DNA from: Methanolobus mangrovi | GTDB lineage: Archaea; Halobacteriota; Methanosarcinia; Methanosarcinales; Methanosarcinaceae | Direction: 5' to 3' | DNA length: 64,000 bases | Assembly: GCF_031312535.1 (NCBI RefSeq) | Contig: NZ_CP133594.1 | Location: 1,054,001-1,118,000, forward strand | Shown here: one piece after another, positions 49,866 to 57,807 of the stretch | How positions within the stretch are numbered: position 1 is the stretch's first letter | How the letters are laid out: every line of letters begins with the position of its first letter | The notes under the pieces: model-generated | What the model saw: the letters and a program-made list of their open reading frames with translations, nothing else | Database searches by the model: none | What the model was told of the DNA's origin: nothing | Program-made: the position numbers and the translations under genes

Positions 49866-50696
49866 TCAAGCCTTTATTTTCCGGTACTGTATAATACCAG
49901 CCTTGCCCACATTTTTCACATTCTGCATGACCAGTTCTTTTGTCCAGCCCAGCATTCTATCACACCATCTGTTGGGATGCGCAAGTATACATATCTGGTC
50001 CACTTCTTCTTTACTGATAAGGCTTATAACATCATTTGTACTTTTTATCGTTTTGCCATATCTAACACTTAATCCATTATCCGGAGATTCAAGAACATCC
50101 TTCACGCGTATGTTCCGGTCAGCCCATGTTCTGCCGGTATCAGTGAGATAGAGGACTTTTGAGTAATCTATAGAGAAATATGGCTCCCCTATGATTCCAA
50201 AATCTCTGAAGTCGTGATCTTTCCACATGTCCCTATTGGACCATGATGCAAGAGGATTTCCATGCATACATGCAGTGGTTACATCAGCATATTGACGCAA
50301 GTCCTCAAGTTCCTCTTTGAATATTTCAAGAGCTAAACGGACGTCTCCTTTGGCCTTGTCCATGACCTCGTAATGGAAACCAACTTCATGCCCCAGCTCA
50401 GCCACTTCCCGAATCGCAGCAGGAATGAAAACATCCCTGACATGCCTGAAGTAATACGTTGATCTGATACCAAACTCCGCCTCAAGCCGGGCCATTGCAA
50501 GATTTCGCTCCACAGCACGATCCACATCATGACGCATGATTATACATTTGCCCATAGGGGATGTAAGATAGTCGTGAATAGGTGTTGTGTCATAGTTAGT
50601 TAAAAGAATGGCTTCAATCAATTCCCTGTATTTGGATAATGTAAAATCTCTCAAATCAGTACCTCGGTTGGCGATTGACAAATCGTAGCCAATCAT
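49866..50696 (-). CDS. NodB-like polysaccharide deacetylase-family protein
   Basis: The 276-residue protein has the deacetylase core: IIMRHDVDRAVERN near residue 52 supplies the metal-binding aspartates, STYYFRHVRD follows, and HEVGFHYEV near 105 supplies the histidine motif. CILAHPNRWC near 245 resembles the C-terminal histidine site. This variant is common in glycan loci, where it may act on an intracellular or surface glycan. There is no signal peptide. It is the first gene of the seven-gene minus-strand operon and divergent from the archaeosortase gene. Confidence 0.85.
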   Translation of the reverse strand: MIGYDLSIANRGTDLRDFTLSKYRELIEAILLTNYDTTPIHDYLTSPMGKCIIMRHDVDRAVERNLAMARLEAEFGIRSTYYFRHVRDVFIPAAIREVAELGHEVGFHYEVMDKAKGDVRLALEIFKEELEDLRQYADVTTACMHGNPLASWSNRDMWKDHDFRDFGIIGEPYFSIDYSKVLYLTDTGRTWADRNIRVKDVLESPDNGLSVRYGKTIKSTNDVISLISKEEVDQICILAHPNRWCDRMLGWTKELVMQNVKNVGKAGIIQYRKIKA

Positions 50697-50872
50697 TATA
50701 CTTAATGACCATCAAAAACTCCCATTTATGGCATCATAGCCAATTAATGTTATAATCGAAATATAATTAAACTATGCTATATAAAGTTAGCACCCGGATG
50801 CAAAAATGATAATGATGATAGGCCTGGTCAACTATATATAACAGTTTAATGATTCGAATTATAGGTAAAAAA

Positions 50873-51700
50873 ATGCTGGATCAAAATAAAAACATAATAA
50901 TTATCCTTATAGTACTTGCACTTTTCACCGGAGCGACCATCGAGCTCAGTGAGGGTTCCACAACCATGGGCATAGTGCTCTTCATTGTAGCTGCATTGCT
51001 AATGTCAAGAATGACTCTCACAAGTAATGAAGGATTGAAAAGCTCGAGGAACTATTTGATAATAGGCGGCTTCATTGCAGCTGCAGACCTCATATATAAT
51101 TATGTCAACAAAAGTGATATCGGAACCCTTGACTCAATGGTCTTTTTCCTTGGTGTTTCACTCATGGCAATGGGAACTAACAAAAAGGACATTAAACAGA
51201 TGGGAGAATTGGGTTTCTACATATCCTCTGTGTTCACAGTACTATATCTGATTTTCTACTCATTATTTGGATTCTTTAACATTGACTTCCTGCATCTTTT
51301 TGACCATTACTTCGTCCTTATGCCCACAGTTGCCCTGATAAAATCCTTCGGCATCCCGGTGGAGATTATAGCCATCGAGACAGTTATCCTCTATGGAGCA
51401 GTACCCATGACCATAGTCATAGGAGGACCATGCTCTGGCCTTTACTCCATGTTCTTGCTCATAGGCATAGTGGCAGGATATTCAAGGATCGAACGAATGA
51501 ATATCAATCAATCTTCAAGACTTCTGGGACTGGCAGTATTGATCGCATACCTTGCAAATCTTGTCAGAGTAGTGATACTGTACATCACAGCATACCTTTA
51601 TGGCATGGATATTATGATGATGGTCCACACACACATAGGTTGGATTATCTTCGCCCTGACCGCAGGCGGCATAATGTACATTATGAACAGGAAGAAATGA
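50873..51700 (+). CDS. artC: Archaeosortase C (PEF-CTERM processing)
   Basis: Archaeosortases are polytopic membrane transpeptidase-like enzymes that cut and re-anchor proteins carrying a C-terminal sorting signal. This one has about eight membrane segments and the catalytic triad of the family: cysteine in IGGPCSGLYSMF (residue 187), arginine in YLANLVRVVILY (232) and histidine in MMVHTHIGW (252 or 254). The frame opens at 50849, but ATG 50873 follows a GGT-containing site and matches the family start. Archaeosortase C pairs with PEF-CTERM, and a PEF-CTERM protein is encoded at 55821. It is divergent from a NodB/FemAB glycan operon. Confidence 0.92.
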   Translation: MLDQNKNIIIILIVLALFTGATIELSEGSTTMGIVLFIVAALLMSRMTLTSNEGLKSSRNYLIIGGFIAAADLIYNYVNKSDIGTLDSMVFFLGVSLMAMGTNKKDIKQMGELGFYISSVFTVLYLIFYSLFGFFNIDFLHLFDHYFVLMPTVALIKSFGIPVEIIAIETVILYGAVPMTIVIGGPCSGLYSMFLLIGIVAGYSRIERMNINQSSRLLGLAVLIAYLANLVRVVILYITAYLYGMDIMMMVHTHIGWIIFALTAGGIMYIMNRKK

Positions 51701-51720
51701 AAAACATATGAAGAACGCAT

Positions 51721-51957
51721 CTAGCGTTCTATCAACCTTTTTTTGAATATTTTTGTGGCTACAAGAATAGTAACTATCAGGCCACCCATATACACAAAAG
51801 TGATACCGAATACAAGAAGGAACTTGAAATCCTTCAGTATGAATGTAATGGCCACAATGATGCCAAAAAGAACCACAGAGTAGGAAACAAAGCTGAATAT
51901 CAGTGCTTTTTGCCAGTCCATAAGACTTGTGTAAAGATAATTTATCTCAGAGAACAT
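51721..51957 (-). CDS. Small two- to three-pass membrane protein
   Basis: The 78-residue protein has hydrophobic segments near 17-40 and 45-68 and a basic C-terminal tail (KIFKKRLIER). I recognise no family. It begins nine bases after the M48-like gene on the same strand, so they form a transcription unit whose products are both in the membrane. That unit is convergent with the archaeosortase gene. A function in the membrane complex of its operon partner is possible but unsupported. Confidence 0.75.
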   Translation of the reverse strand: MFSEINYLYTSLMDWQKALIFSFVSYSVVLFGIIVAITFILKDFKFLLVFGITFVYMGGLIVTILVATKIFKKRLIER

Positions 51958-51966
51958 GATAGTACC

Positions 51967-52812
51967 TCAATTCAGTTCTACTCCCTCAACAGCCTTTAAA
52001 CGCTGCGAAATATCCGGTTTTGCTTCAAACAGGGATAGATGGACATCATAAAGTGAATTCACCTTAACTGGATTCATTGCAAAAAGGTGAACATGGCCGG
52101 GATTGAAATATTCAACAGAATTCAGATTAATGTCATTATGGACCCTCTTCAGGGCTGAAGTAAGATACTGTTTGCTCCCCAATGCCTTAGCAGCCATTAT
52201 ATCTGAATATAAGGTTGAATCCACCGATCCAAGATATACGACCAGCGAAGCTGGGAACATTACAAGACCCATTGCGACAAACCGTATGAACTTTGGTGCA
52301 GGATCGTCCTCCTGTCCGAAACCTCCAAGCAGAGACATCCACATGGCGATCGTGGAGAAAGAAGCAATGATACCCGCAACAAAGGCCACAAAAGTGTTAT
52401 GGGACACATTTCCCTCGGAGATGCGAGCCACCTCACGTGCGAGCATGGCTTCCAATTCATTATTACTTAAAAGCTCCAGAAGCCCATAGGACATTACAAT
52501 GTTATATTTTTTATTAGAGCCTACTGTAAAGATGATTGGGGTCGATGAATCAAAGATATTAAGCTTAGGGCATTTAACGGAAAAGTTCTCTGAAAGGTAC
52601 TTCAACATTTGGTGTGCATCTACGTATTCCCCTGGAGACATATATTCACACCTGTACAACCTCATCATTATTTTGGAAGCTGAAAGGTAGATCTGCCTGC
52701 TTAACAGATACAGAATAAGCAAGCTTACCAATCCAGCAGTGACACCTCCAAAATAGAATATCAGAGATACTATGGGCAGGGAGATTATGATAAACAGAAA
52801 ATATATCCACAC
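51967..52812 (-). CDS. M48-like membrane protein lacking the HExxH zinc motif
   Basis: The layout is that of HtpX/Ste24-type M48 peptidases: two N-terminal membrane helices (residues 3-20 and 24-42), a middle domain with NIFDSSTPIIFTVGSNKKYNIVMSYGLLELLSNNELEAML, and further helices near 140-190. But where the zinc-binding HExxH should stand, the sequence is R126-E-V-A-R130, so both metal-binding histidines are gone while the frame and the rest are intact. It is therefore most likely a non-catalytic relative (pseudoprotease). It adjoins the small membrane protein gene and lies 270 bases from the end of the archaeosortase gene. Confidence 0.82.
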   Translation of the reverse strand: MWIYFLFIIISLPIVSLIFYFGGVTAGLVSLLILYLLSRQIYLSASKIMMRLYRCEYMSPGEYVDAHQMLKYLSENFSVKCPKLNIFDSSTPIIFTVGSNKKYNIVMSYGLLELLSNNELEAMLAREVARISEGNVSHNTFVAFVAGIIASFSTIAMWMSLLGGFGQEDDPAPKFIRFVAMGLVMFPASLVVYLGSVDSTLYSDIMAAKALGSKQYLTSALKRVHNDINLNSVEYFNPGHVHLFAMNPVKVNSLYDVHLSLFEAKPDISQRLKAVEGVELN

Positions 52813-52894
52813 CTTATTTTTAATAGAGAACCCTCTTTTTATTTTAGTTGAAATGTGCCTGATTTAAGAAGCTGTAATATTATAGAACCCTATA

Positions 52895-52962
52895 CTTATA
52901 TATTTTAGCAAATAATTACACTCAGTTCATAAATAATTCATTATATATTAATCACCCTACAA
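52895..52962 (+). promoter_or_regulatory. TATA-rich divergent promoter region
   Basis: Between the M48-like gene and the DUF1616 gene, plus-strand TATA-like sequences occur near 52895 (TTATATATTTT) and 52940 (TATATATT), the second too close to the start at 52978 for a normal leader, so the first is the better candidate. No operator is evident. Confidence 0.4.
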
Positions 52963-52977
52963 GGATCTCGTGAACAG

Positions 52978-55692
52978 ATGTTCGGCTCTAATAAATGCGC
53001 GTATACCCAGGATCTTAAACTATTATTGGTTGCGTCGTTACTATCGGTTGTATTCATACTCATTCCACCGTTTAACGAGATAGCACTGGTAAGGATACTC
53101 TTTGCCCTATTGATCATATTTTTCATACCCGGATATGCATTTATATCAGCCTTGTTCCCGAGTAACAAGGAAATTTCAGGAATAGAACGATTTACCCTGA
53201 GTGTTGGTTTCAGTATTGTGATTATGGTCTTTGATGGATTTATTGTCAGCCTCACAGAATGGAAATTCAGACCAAATTCAATAACGTTATCGCTTGTCAT
53301 TCTTACGGCAATCTTCATCATACTTATATATATTTCCAGAAAACGCCTTCCTGAAAATGAACAATTCAGCTTTTCATACAGTGCTTTTATCCAGTCACTG
53401 AATTCTGACGATGAGGTCCATACAGAAGTTGAAGAAACAAAATATCAAAGCACAGAAATGGATAAGAGATTCTCTGCAAGTAATCGAAAAAAGATATCTT
53501 CGGTACGTAAAAAAAACCGCACAACCCCAACAGAACCCAATACAAACAGAATCCCCCCCGAGATCACAAAAGCACTCATGATAGCAATGGTGCTTTCCAT
53601 AATTATTGCAGGTGCTATGTTTGCCTATGCAAAAGCAACCAGGGAAAAAGAAAGTTTTACTGCACTATATATACTAGGACCTGATGGAAAGGCTGAGAAT
53701 TATCCAGAGAATTTCTCCACATCAAATCCTATCCACATAATTGCAGGCATAGAAAACTACGAACATGCTGATGTCAACTACATACTACAGGCAAAACTGG
53801 ATGGTAGTGTGCTGGACGAAATCGAAGTAACACTTGGACATGAAGATAAGTGGGAACAGGAACTTGTACTGACACCTACAAAATTCAAGCAGGGAAGGCA
53901 GAAACTCGAGTTTGCTCTTTACAAAGAAGAAATTGGATATTTCGCATACAGGTCAGTACATCTATGGGTAACTCAGGAAATAAGTACGGAAACTATTGAT
54001 ACAACAGATTCCAAAATAATAAACTTTATAGAAATGGAAAACCCTTCAATGGAATCTGATGGCGGTTGGACATTCATATCTAGTAATGAAACATCAGTAA
54101 TAGGTAATTACCTGAATGAATCAGGCATCTACACATCCAGGGCATTTATTATCAACAATACTTTTGAAGGGTATTGGGGACAAGGAGGTTATGAGCAGTA
54201 CTATCTACAGCAGGAGATATACAGTAACATAACAGAAGATGTGTTGCTTTCAGTTTATCTAAAGGATAACTACACAGGAGGAACTTCTGGTGAGGATGAA
54301 TACCAGTTCAAGAGAGTTACACTCAATAATCTAATAGTATGGTCAGATGGCATAAATGGCGATGAAGGGTGGCAACATGTAGTAGTACCTGTTACCATAC
54401 TAGAAGGGAAGAACACGCTAACATTTGCCCTAGCACAGAATCGTAACATGAATCTTAAAGCTGTCGAGTTTTCCATAGATGAAGTGAGTTTCATGCCGAT
54501 TTCATCTATATCCCCATACATGAAGGAAGATAACACTGTTGAATTTGATCTTCCAGTATCAAAAGTACTCCAGCTCCCACAAAGTGTGAACGAAAACAAG
54601 TTTGTAGTCAGTTGGAACGGAACCGATAAAGGTTCTGGCATTTATTATTATAATATAGATTACAGCACAGATGGCATTAACTGGAAGAGATGGTTAAGCA
54701 AAACTACATCAATCTCAGCAGAATTCGAAGGAGAAATGGGTAAGACGTACTACTTCAAATCAAGAGCTGTTGATAATGTCCTTAATGAAGAAATGGAGCA
54801 CCCTCTTGCTGATGCCAGTATAAAATTAGATAGTACAACACCACAAATAGAACTTGACATCACGCCAAACCCCACTAGTAGTACCACATATCTTACAGTA
54901 GAATCAAACAAACCTCTGATGGAAGTTAAATGCTTAATAACACCACACACTTTTGGCGAAGCAGAATATATAAAACTTTCAACTAGCGACAACATAAAGT
55001 GGACTGCTAAATACACCGTGAAATTAGAAGATGATTATGACGTAGAAATCTCTGCAAAAGACAACGCCAACAACACAGCTTACACATTTGGCACTATATA
55101 CACAGACATATCTGCGGAAGAACTATCAATAAATATCGATCCTGAAAAAACATCTGATGATGTAGAGATTAGCATTATCCCATCTATTGCCTTAAAGGAA
55201 GAACCACACGTAACAGTAACAGATGTATACGGACACTATTTAGATGTGAACCTTAAAAGTTCATCTGGCAATAAATACGTATATACAGTCGTGATGGATG
55301 ATATTATGAAGGATGGGGTAGCACGTGTGACTGTAACTGCAAAGACAGTGAATTCCCATAGCTTATATGAAACAGATACATTCATTATTGATAGGGTAGA
55401 ACCTACCATTAAGAGTTTCAACCCTAGTGATGGAGAGAACGTGAATACAAACAGCCCAGCAATCATAGCTTTGTTTTTTGATGATCGTTCAGGGATTGAT
55501 AAAAGTAAGATCGTCCTTCGGATTAATGGAATAGATGTAACGAAAGATAGCGAAATTACCGAGATAGATTATGTATCTATAACTTATCCTACAAGTGGAC
55601 TTGTCAATGGTGAAGTAGAAGTGTACCTGAGTGTTACAGATGAGGCAGGAAACACCAAGATAAAAGAATGGAGTTTTCACGTAATCTCATAA
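52978..55692 (+). CDS. DUF1616-family membrane protein with long extracellular Ig/Fn3-like region
   Basis: The 904-residue protein starts with four membrane helices and the DUF1616 signature PPFNEIALVRILFALLIIFF and FIPGYAFISALFP. A lysine/arginine-rich cytosolic loop and a further helix near 205-220 come next. The DUF1616 extracellular part follows (FTALYILGPDGKAENYP, VGIENYEHADVNY-type). From about 345 on comes a unique extension: a carbohydrate-binding-like beta domain, an Fn3-like module (SWNGTDKGSGIYYYNIDYS) and several Ig-like modules with aspartate/glycine turns. It lacks a PEF-CTERM tail. DUF1616 proteins are common in archaeal envelope loci; a surface scaffold role is plausible. Confidence 0.82.
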   Translation: MFGSNKCAYTQDLKLLLVASLLSVVFILIPPFNEIALVRILFALLIIFFIPGYAFISALFPSNKEISGIERFTLSVGFSIVIMVFDGFIVSLTEWKFRPNSITLSLVILTAIFIILIYISRKRLPENEQFSFSYSAFIQSLNSDDEVHTEVEETKYQSTEMDKRFSASNRKKISSVRKKNRTTPTEPNTNRIPPEITKALMIAMVLSIIIAGAMFAYAKATREKESFTALYILGPDGKAENYPENFSTSNPIHIIAGIENYEHADVNYILQAKLDGSVLDEIEVTLGHEDKWEQELVLTPTKFKQGRQKLEFALYKEEIGYFAYRSVHLWVTQEISTETIDTTDSKIINFIEMENPSMESDGGWTFISSNETSVIGNYLNESGIYTSRAFIINNTFEGYWGQGGYEQYYLQQEIYSNITEDVLLSVYLKDNYTGGTSGEDEYQFKRVTLNNLIVWSDGINGDEGWQHVVVPVTILEGKNTLTFALAQNRNMNLKAVEFSIDEVSFMPISSISPYMKEDNTVEFDLPVSKVLQLPQSVNENKFVVSWNGTDKGSGIYYYNIDYSTDGINWKRWLSKTTSISAEFEGEMGKTYYFKSRAVDNVLNEEMEHPLADASIKLDSTTPQIELDITPNPTSSTTYLTVESNKPLMEVKCLITPHTFGEAEYIKLSTSDNIKWTAKYTVKLEDDYDVEISAKDNANNTAYTFGTIYTDISAEELSINIDPEKTSDDVEISIIPSIALKEEPHVTVTDVYGHYLDVNLKSSSGNKYVYTVVMDDIMKDGVARVTVTAKTVNSHSLYETDTFIIDRVEPTIKSFNPSDGENVNTNSPAIIALFFDDRSGIDKSKIVLRINGIDVTKDSEITEIDYVSITYPTSGLVNGEVEVYLSVTDEAGNTKIKEWSFHVIS

Positions 55693-55735
55693 GTAACTCA
55701 TAATTATGAGGATAACCATATAACGACATTTGCAA

Positions 55736-55748
55736 ATGTTTATATAGA
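55736..55748 (+). promoter_or_regulatory. TATA promoter of PEF-CTERM gene
   Basis: GTTTATATAGAAA is a strong TATA box. Transcription would start about 25 bases downstream, at or just before the tandem repeat 55771-55806, so that repeat would be at the beginning of the mRNA. Confidence 0.6.
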
Positions 55749-55770
55749 AAGATGCTACATTGAAACAATA

Positions 55771-55806
55771 TTAGACAATAATTATTAGTTAGACAATAAT
55801 TATTAG
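55771..55806 (+). repeat. Exact 18-bp tandem repeat in the leader of the PEF-CTERM gene
   Basis: The unit TTAGACAATAATTATTAG occurs twice with no gap. Each unit contains the palindrome AATAATTATT. It lies between the TATA box and the AGAAGGTGG ribosome site and could act as an operator pair or a leader element. Confidence 0.85.
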
Positions 55807-55820
55807 AAGGTGGTACGAAA

Positions 55821-56378
55821 ATGAAGAAATTAATAATACTAGCTATAGCCATGATTGCAATGATTGCAATGATTGGGACTGCAAGTGCATATCAAGCAGT
55901 TTTCTATGACGAAACTGGAAATGTTGTAAATCTTGAAAATCCATTGCAATTGAAACCAGGTGCATCAATAACCCTAAGTTATTATGCAAGCGGGATATCA
56001 GATAATGACGTAAATGATGATTTCTATTACAAGATAATTAAAAGTAATGTGTCGTTAGAATCACCAGTACCTGCTTCCGACAACGATATCGAGGTAATAT
56101 TGAATAACGTAAAGTTCAACCCTGCTGGGGCAAATGCATACATGGACATTGGCGCTGTAACAATAAAAGTAAAGGATACAGCACCCGAAAAAGCATTGTA
56201 TACTGTAGAAGTAGGTGCAGGAAATCCAGATGGTACCAACATCCCCTCGAGTGCAATAACAGAATTCCAAACTGTTTCAAAATCAGTTCAGCTTATCCCA
56301 GAATTCCCAACAATTGCACTCCCAGTAGCTGCAATACTCGGCCTTGCATTCTTCATGCAGCGCCGTAAGGAAGAGTAA
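55821..56378 (+). CDS. Secreted PEF-CTERM surface protein, archaeosortase C substrate
   Basis: The 185-residue product has a signal peptide (KKLIILAIAMIAMIAMIGTASA, cleavage after about residue 23), one beta-rich domain of roughly 130 residues, and a C-terminal sorting signal: the motif PEFPT near residue 160, a hydrophobic stretch and a closing QRRKEE. That is the PEF-CTERM tripartite signal recognised by archaeosortase C, whose gene lies 4.1 kb upstream. A strong AAGGTGG precedes the ATG. The mature domain has no recognisable family. The T-rich AATCTTTTTTTATTCTTTG after the stop probably ends transcription. Confidence 0.88.
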   Translation: MKKLIILAIAMIAMIAMIGTASAYQAVFYDETGNVVNLENPLQLKPGASITLSYYASGISDNDVNDDFYYKIIKSNVSLESPVPASDNDIEVILNNVKFNPAGANAYMDIGAVTIKVKDTAPEKALYTVEVGAGNPDGTNIPSSAITEFQTVSKSVQLIPEFPTIALPVAAILGLAFFMQRRKEE

Positions 56379-56501
56379 GTTAACTAACTTACTCCAATCT
56401 TTTTTTATTCTTTGTTCTAATTCTCAAATTCTTTTTCTTACTCTAACACTTATATTCTTTTAACCCCATACTTTCCTGAATAACATCAGAAGATGATCAT
56501 C

Positions 56502-57548
56502 ATGGAAGAATTAATCACTAAATTGTCAAATGCCCATGGCATATCCGGTAGCGAAGGGAATATCAGGACCATCCTCGAAGAAGAGCTAAAGCCATATGTG
56601 GATGAGATGAGAGTAGACAAGATGGGCAATCTCATCGCCGTCAAAAAAGGAGAAGGACCTTCCATAATGCTTGCAGCACACATGGATGAGATCGGACTGA
56701 TGGTCAAATACGTTGATGACAATGGATTCCTTAAGTTTGTGAAGATTGGTGGATGGTATGACCCAACACTGCACAGCCAGAGGGTTGTTGTCCATACAAC
56801 AAAGGGACCTATTCCGGGAGTAATTGGATCAAAGCCACCACATGTCATGAAGGAAGAAGACAGGAAAAAGCCTCCAAAAGCAGAGGATATGTTCATTGAT
56901 GTTGGTGCTAAGGACAAGGAAGATGCCACAAATATGGGAATCATCATAGGAACCCCTGTTTCCATGGACCGTGAGGTCAAGAAGCTTGCAAACGGCAAGA
57001 TAACAGGAAAGGCATTTGACAACAGAGCAGGTTGTGCCATAGTCATCGATGCTATGAAGCAGATAGCAGAACTGGACATTAAAGCAACCGTTTATGCTGT
57101 AGGCACAGTGCAGGAAGAAGTTGGCCTTAAGGGTGCACGCACATCAGCATTCGGGCTCAACCCCGACATTGCAATAGCAATTGATACAACCATACCAGGA
57201 GATCACCCGGGTATCAGTAAGAATGAGTCTGTACTTGACATCGGTAAAGGTGGAGCTATAACCATAGCTGATGCAGCAGGCAGAGGCATAATAGCTTCAC
57301 CACAAGTAGTCAAATGGCTTGTGGAAACAGCAGAGAAGAACGAGATCCCATACCAGACAGATGTTGGAGATGGCGGTACAACTGATGCAACGGCCATTCA
57401 TCTTACAAGAGAGGGCATTCCATCCACAGTCCTGAGTGTTGCAACAAGGTATATACACTCACCTGTAGAAGTTCTGGACCTTGCAGACCTGAAGCACTGC
57501 TCAAACCTCGTGGCAAAGGCAGTTCTCAGTGTCAACGACTATTTCTAA
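56502..57548 (+). CDS. M42 family aminopeptidase (TET/glutamyl aminopeptidase type)
   Basis: This is a cytosolic dinuclear-metal aminopeptidase, usually assembled as tetrahedral dodecamers that degrade peptides. Metal-binding and catalytic motifs are intact: AAHMDEIGLM near residue 54, GKAFDNRAGC near 169, the catalytic QEEVGLKGA near 202 and DTTIPGDHPG. The C-terminal RYIHSPVEV closes the metal site. A start at 56493 is possible, but ATG 56502 is the usual family start (348 residues). It stands alone and is followed by a hairpin plus T-run. Confidence 0.93.
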   Translation: MEELITKLSNAHGISGSEGNIRTILEEELKPYVDEMRVDKMGNLIAVKKGEGPSIMLAAHMDEIGLMVKYVDDNGFLKFVKIGGWYDPTLHSQRVVVHTTKGPIPGVIGSKPPHVMKEEDRKKPPKAEDMFIDVGAKDKEDATNMGIIIGTPVSMDREVKKLANGKITGKAFDNRAGCAIVIDAMKQIAELDIKATVYAVGTVQEEVGLKGARTSAFGLNPDIAIAIDTTIPGDHPGISKNESVLDIGKGGAITIADAAGRGIIASPQVVKWLVETAEKNEIPYQTDVGDGGTTDATAIHLTREGIPSTVLSVATRYIHSPVEVLDLADLKHCSNLVAKAVLSVNDYF

Positions 57549-57550
57549 GC

Positions 57551-57581
57551 AGGGAAGGATTTTTTTCCCTTACTTTTTTTT
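57551..57581 (+). terminator. Hairpin with T-run after the M42 gene
   Basis: AGGGAA and TTCCCT pair around an eight-base T-rich loop, directly after the stop codon, followed by a run of eight T. This looks like an intrinsic-type terminator. Confidence 0.6.
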
Positions 57582-57739
57582 GATAGGTTATCAGATCAGT
57601 AAAACCACCACGTAACCGTCTCTTTTCACTTCCCGGATGTGAATTTATTTCCAATCATTCAAAAAAGACATTATACTACGAACTGAGCATCAGGAAAATA
57701 ACATGGCATCCTCATGACGAATCATGATAAATTAATCGT

Positions 57740-57807
57740 TATACATATATAGCACTTCAGTGTACTTCCCTAAGCTGCTACTAAGTAGCAGACAAATATT
57801 GTGAGGG
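57740..57807 (+). promoter_or_regulatory. Promoter and structured leader of cimA/leuA-ilvBNC
   Basis: A TATA-like TATACATATATAGC at 57741-57754 predicts transcription from about 57770-57778. The short leader would contain a perfect hairpin CTGCTAC-TAA-GTAGCAG (57775-57791), then a ribosome-like GTGAGGG at 57801-57807. The hairpin ends nine bases before that site, so folding could affect initiation. No T-run follows the hairpin, so attenuation by termination is unlikely. Confidence 0.5.

Noticed and set aside
56486-57079. 197-codon minus-strand frame
   Set aside because: Antisense shadow of the M42 peptidase gene, low-complexity Ser/Met/Pro product.
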